DNA from: Bradyrhizobium sp. CSA112 | GTDB lineage: Bacteria; Pseudomonadota; Alphaproteobacteria; Rhizobiales; Xanthobacteraceae | Assembly (NCBI RefSeq): GCF_029051645.1 | Contig: NZ_JAACFS010000021.1 | Location: 1 to 64,000, forward strand | Direction of reading: 5' to 3' | DNA length: 64,000 nt | Part shown: piece after piece, positions 61,643 to 64,000 of the stretch | How positions within the stretch are numbered: position 1 is the stretch's first letter | How the letters are laid out: the number at the start of each line of letters is the position of its first letter | Position numbers and translations under genes: made by a program | Notes under the pieces: generated by a model | Databases searched by the model: none | What the model saw: only the letters and a program-made list of their open reading frames with translations | What the model was told of the DNA's origin: nothing

Positions 61643-63589
61643 ATGAGCCAACCAGCCACGATCGAACCATCGAGGGAATCCCCGAAGGAAGCTTCCGCGC
61701 CGGTCATCGCGCAGCACGCGGCGACGCTGACGGCGCTGCCGTTTTCCGATACGCGCGATTTCGATGACGCCGCGCGCGGCTTTCTCGGCACGGTGGAGAA
61801 TGCGAAGATTGTTTCGCCGCAGGGCAGGGTAGTCTGGAGCCTCGAACCCTACGGCTTTCTGTCCGCGGAACAAGCGCCGCCGACCGTCGATCCCAGCCTG
61901 TGGCGGCAGTCGCGGCTCAACATGCATCACGGCCTGTTCGAGGTGCTGCCCGGCGTCTACCAGGTACGCGGGCTCGACATCGCCAACGTGACCCTGATCG
62001 AGGGCGAGAGCGGTGTCATCGTGGTGGATACGCTGACCTCGATCGAGGCCGCGCGGGCCGCCATGGAGCTCTACTTCCAGCACCGCGGCAAACGGCCGGT
62101 CGCCGCCGTCATCTTCACCCATACCCACACCGACCATTGGGGCGGCGCGCACGGCGTGCTCGACGACGAAACGCTCGCCAGCGGCCGCGTGCCGATCATC
62201 GCGCCGAATCTATTCATGGAACACGCCGTTTCGGAAAACATCATCGCCGGTCCCGCGATGCTGCGCCGCGCGCAATATCAGTTCGGGCCGTTCCTCGCCA
62301 AGGGCGTGCGCGGGCAGGTCGATTGCGGGCTTGGCAAGACCATGTCGGCGGGGGCAGTGGCGCTCGTGCGCCCGACCGATCTCATCATCGCGACCGGCGA
62401 CAAGCGGACCATCGACGGGGTCGAATTCGAATTCCAGATGGCGCCGAACAGTGAGGCGCCGGCGGAAATGCATTTCTACGTCGCCCGCTACAGGCTCCTC
62501 AATCTCGCAGAAAACTGCACGCATAATTTCCACAATCTGCTGCCGTTCCGCGGCGCCGACGTGCGCGATGCGCTAGCGTGGTCGAAATATCTCGGCGAAG
62601 CCCTGCAGATGTGGGGCGGCAAGGCCGATGCGATGTGCGGCCAGCATCATTGGCCAGTCTGGGGACAGGAGCGGATCGACACCATGATCCGCCAGCAACG
62701 CGACCTCTACAAATTCGCGCATGACCAGACCATCCGCCTGATGAACCACGGGCTCACCGCGACCGAAATTGCGGAAACCATCCGCTTGCCGGCGAGCCTC
62801 GAGGGCGCCTGGCATGGCCGCGGGTACTATGGCCACATCAGGCACAATGTGAAGGCGATCTACCAAAAGTATCTCGGCTGGTACGACGCCAACCCCGTCA
62901 ATCTCGATCCCCTGCCGCCGGTCGAGTCGGGCAAAAAATATGTCGAATATATGGGCGGTGCGGACGCGATCCTCGCGCGTGCACGAGAAGATTTTGCCAA
63001 GGGCGAATTCCGCTTTGTCGCGCAGGCGGTGAGCCACCTGGTGTTCGCCGATCCCGATAACCAGTCGGCGCGCGCGATGCTGGCGGACACCTTCGAGCAG
63101 CTCGGCTATGCCTCGGAGAGTTCGACGTGGCGTAACGCCTATCTGTTTGGCGCACAGGAACTTCGGCAGGGCATGCCCAAGGTGCCGCCGCGCTGGGCGA
63201 TGCCGCGCGAAACGCTGGCTGCGCTGCGCACCGAACAGCTATGGGACGTGCTCGGCGTTCGCCTCAACGGTCCCAAGGCCGAAGGCAAGCGCATCGTGCT
63301 GAACTGGGGTTTCACCGATACTGGTGAGACGTTCATTCTCAACCTGGAGAACTCCGCACTGACCTATACGGCCAATGCGCAGGCCGCCGATGCCGACGCC
63401 AGCTTCACGCTGCCGCGCGGCGTGCTCGACGAAGTGATCGCCAAGCTGACGACATTCCAGGATGCGGTCGGCTCCGGCAAGATCAAGGTCAGCGGCAACC
63501 CGGTGCGGCTCGGCGAGCTGATGGCGCTGATGGACGAGTTTCCGCGGATGTTCGAGATCGTCGAGCCGAAGCGGGTGGTCGTGAGTTGA
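61643..63589 (+). CDS. Alkyl sulfatase (SdsA1/BDS1-like metallo-beta-lactamase fold)
   Basis: A 648-residue zinc hydrolase that releases sulfate from linear alkyl sulfates such as dodecyl sulfate. The metal site is FTHTHTDHWGG (His160, His162, Asp164, His165), with more ligands near ENCTHNFHNLLPFRG. A dimerisation domain and a C-terminal SCP2-like lipid-binding domain (about 525-648) complete the family architecture. No Sec signal is seen, although some relatives are secreted. GGGAG precedes ATG 61643. It adjoins the monooxygenase remnant, which may once have worked on the alcohol product. Confidence 0.92.
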   Translation: MSQPATIEPSRESPKEASAPVIAQHAATLTALPFSDTRDFDDAARGFLGTVENAKIVSPQGRVVWSLEPYGFLSAEQAPPTVDPSLWRQSRLNMHHGLFEVLPGVYQVRGLDIANVTLIEGESGVIVVDTLTSIEAARAAMELYFQHRGKRPVAAVIFTHTHTDHWGGAHGVLDDETLASGRVPIIAPNLFMEHAVSENIIAGPAMLRRAQYQFGPFLAKGVRGQVDCGLGKTMSAGAVALVRPTDLIIATGDKRTIDGVEFEFQMAPNSEAPAEMHFYVARYRLLNLAENCTHNFHNLLPFRGADVRDALAWSKYLGEALQMWGGKADAMCGQHHWPVWGQERIDTMIRQQRDLYKFAHDQTIRLMNHGLTATEIAETIRLPASLEGAWHGRGYYGHIRHNVKAIYQKYLGWYDANPVNLDPLPPVESGKKYVEYMGGADAILARAREDFAKGEFRFVAQAVSHLVFADPDNQSARAMLADTFEQLGYASESSTWRNAYLFGAQELRQGMPKVPPRWAMPRETLAALRTEQLWDVLGVRLNGPKAEGKRIVLNWGFTDTGETFILNLENSALTYTANAQAADADASFTLPRGVLDEVIAKLTTFQDAVGSGKIKVSGNPVRLGELMALMDEFPRMFEIVEPKRVVVS

Positions 63590-63598
63590 GGGAGTGCA

Positions 63599-63699
63599 GG
63601 GTGGGCAAAGCGCAGCGTGCCCACCATTGTTTCGCGTCGAGTGTAGACGTCGAGTGTAAACGGTGGGCACGGCGCAGATGCGCCTTTGCCCACCCTACG
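63599..63699. repeat. Palindromic intergenic repeat, gggtgggcaaag family
   Basis: Arms gggtgggcaaagcgcagcgt and its near reverse complement near 63678-63695 flank two copies of gtcgagtgta. It lies between the converging alkylsulfatase and glycosyltransferase genes. Confidence 0.75.
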
Positions 63700-63738
63700 G
63701 TCGTCGCGCAATGACGACGGCGTGAAGCCGCGGAAATG

Positions 63739-64000
63739 CTACTCCGCGCTGCTGACGAGCTTGATCCGCGGCTCCGCTTCCTCCATCAGGCCGCGATAGG
63801 CGGCAAGATAATCGAGCGCCATGCGACGCGCGGTGAAGCGGGTTTCGAACCGCTTGCGGATCGCAGCCCGGTCCAGCGCGGCAAGGCGGTCGACCACGCC
63901 GACGGCACTGGTTTCGTCTTCGACAACGAAACCGGTCAAGCCGGCATCGATGATCTCCGGGACCGAACCGCGATTATAGGCGATTACGGGGGTCCCGCAG
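63739..64000 (-). CDS. Glycosyltransferase family 4 (GT1-type), C-terminal part
   Basis: The last 86 residues of a glycosyltransferase whose start lies beyond the window. The visible part begins CGTPVIAYNRGSVPEIIDAG, the conserved donor-binding segment of GT4 enzymes with the E-x7-E region, and ends LVSSAE. It would transfer a sugar from a nucleotide donor in envelope or exopolysaccharide synthesis. Confidence 0.85.
   Translation of the reverse strand, partial: CGTPVIAYNRGSVPEIIDAGLTGFVVEDETSAVGVVDRLAALDRAAIRKRFETRFTARRMALDYLAAYRGLMEEAEPRIKLVSSAE

Overview
The window looks like chromosomal DNA of an alphaproteobacterium of the Bradyrhizobium/Rhodopseudomonas group. The sequence is GC-rich and dense in ABC importers, molybdenum hydroxylases, crotonases and FAD oxidoreductases. 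Its intergenic gaps carry palindromic repeats typical of that group (for example tcattgcgagc...gctcgcaatga and the Rhizobiales aacatgatccggaaaagt motif). I see no tRNA, rRNA, CRISPR array, phage or insertion sequence.

Layout. 0-9 kb: a GntR regulator divergent from an ABC importer (ATPase, permease, binding protein), an amidohydrolase and a single-chain biotin-dependent acyl-CoA carboxylase. 9-9.8 kb: non-coding repeats. 9.8-14.9 kb: a Baeyer-Villiger-type monooxygenase divergent from a GMC oxidoreductase with its small subunit, then an HtrA-like protease. 15-31.2 kb: a nicotinate block. On the minus strand run nicA-nicB-pncB-metY-hydrolase. On the plus strand run hnr, a UPF0280 gene, an AA_synth gene, a branched-chain-amino-acid-type ABC importer and a MarR regulator. 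31.2-36 kb: an SBP56-type methanethiol oxidase with a coupled membrane protein, then a TetR regulator and two crotonases, the first broken by a stop codon. 36-38.3 kb: a DUF4399 protein and a cyclase-SUMF1 fusion. 38.4-40.6 kb: enamidase (ena) divergent from ferredoxin-NADP reductase (fpr). 40.7-44.4 kb: an fccAB-soxXYZA operon without soxB or soxCD. 44.4-47 kb: an isoquinoline-oxidoreductase-type molybdenum enzyme. 47.2-49.8 kb: a TRAP binding protein between a full MFS gene and a remnant of its paralogue. 50-54 kb: a Fe3+/spermidine-type ABC importer. 54.1-60.5 kb: a TetR-controlled ABC importer operon with DapA-like, GNAT and epimerase-like enzymes. 60.6-64 kb: remnants of a MarR gene and a monooxygenase, a DUF1772 gene, an alkylsulfatase and the end of a glycosyltransferase.

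The most coherent system is nicotinate catabolism by the reductive route known from Eubacterium barkeri fermentation and reported for Azorhizobium. NicAB would hydroxylate nicotinate to 6-hydroxynicotinate, Hnr would reduce the ring, and Ena would hydrolyse the resulting cyclic enamide. Four copies of one 16-bp palindrome (CGWTYGTRTACRAAYG) lie in just two places: the nicA/hnr intergenic region and the ena/fpr intergenic region 17 kb away. This ties the two loci into one regulon and suggests that Fpr supplies electrons for Hnr. The probable regulator is the MarR protein at the end of the hnr operon. Other points of interest are the Sox module with an altered SoxY tail, the TetR regulon at 54-60 kb with matching operators, and several gene remnants.
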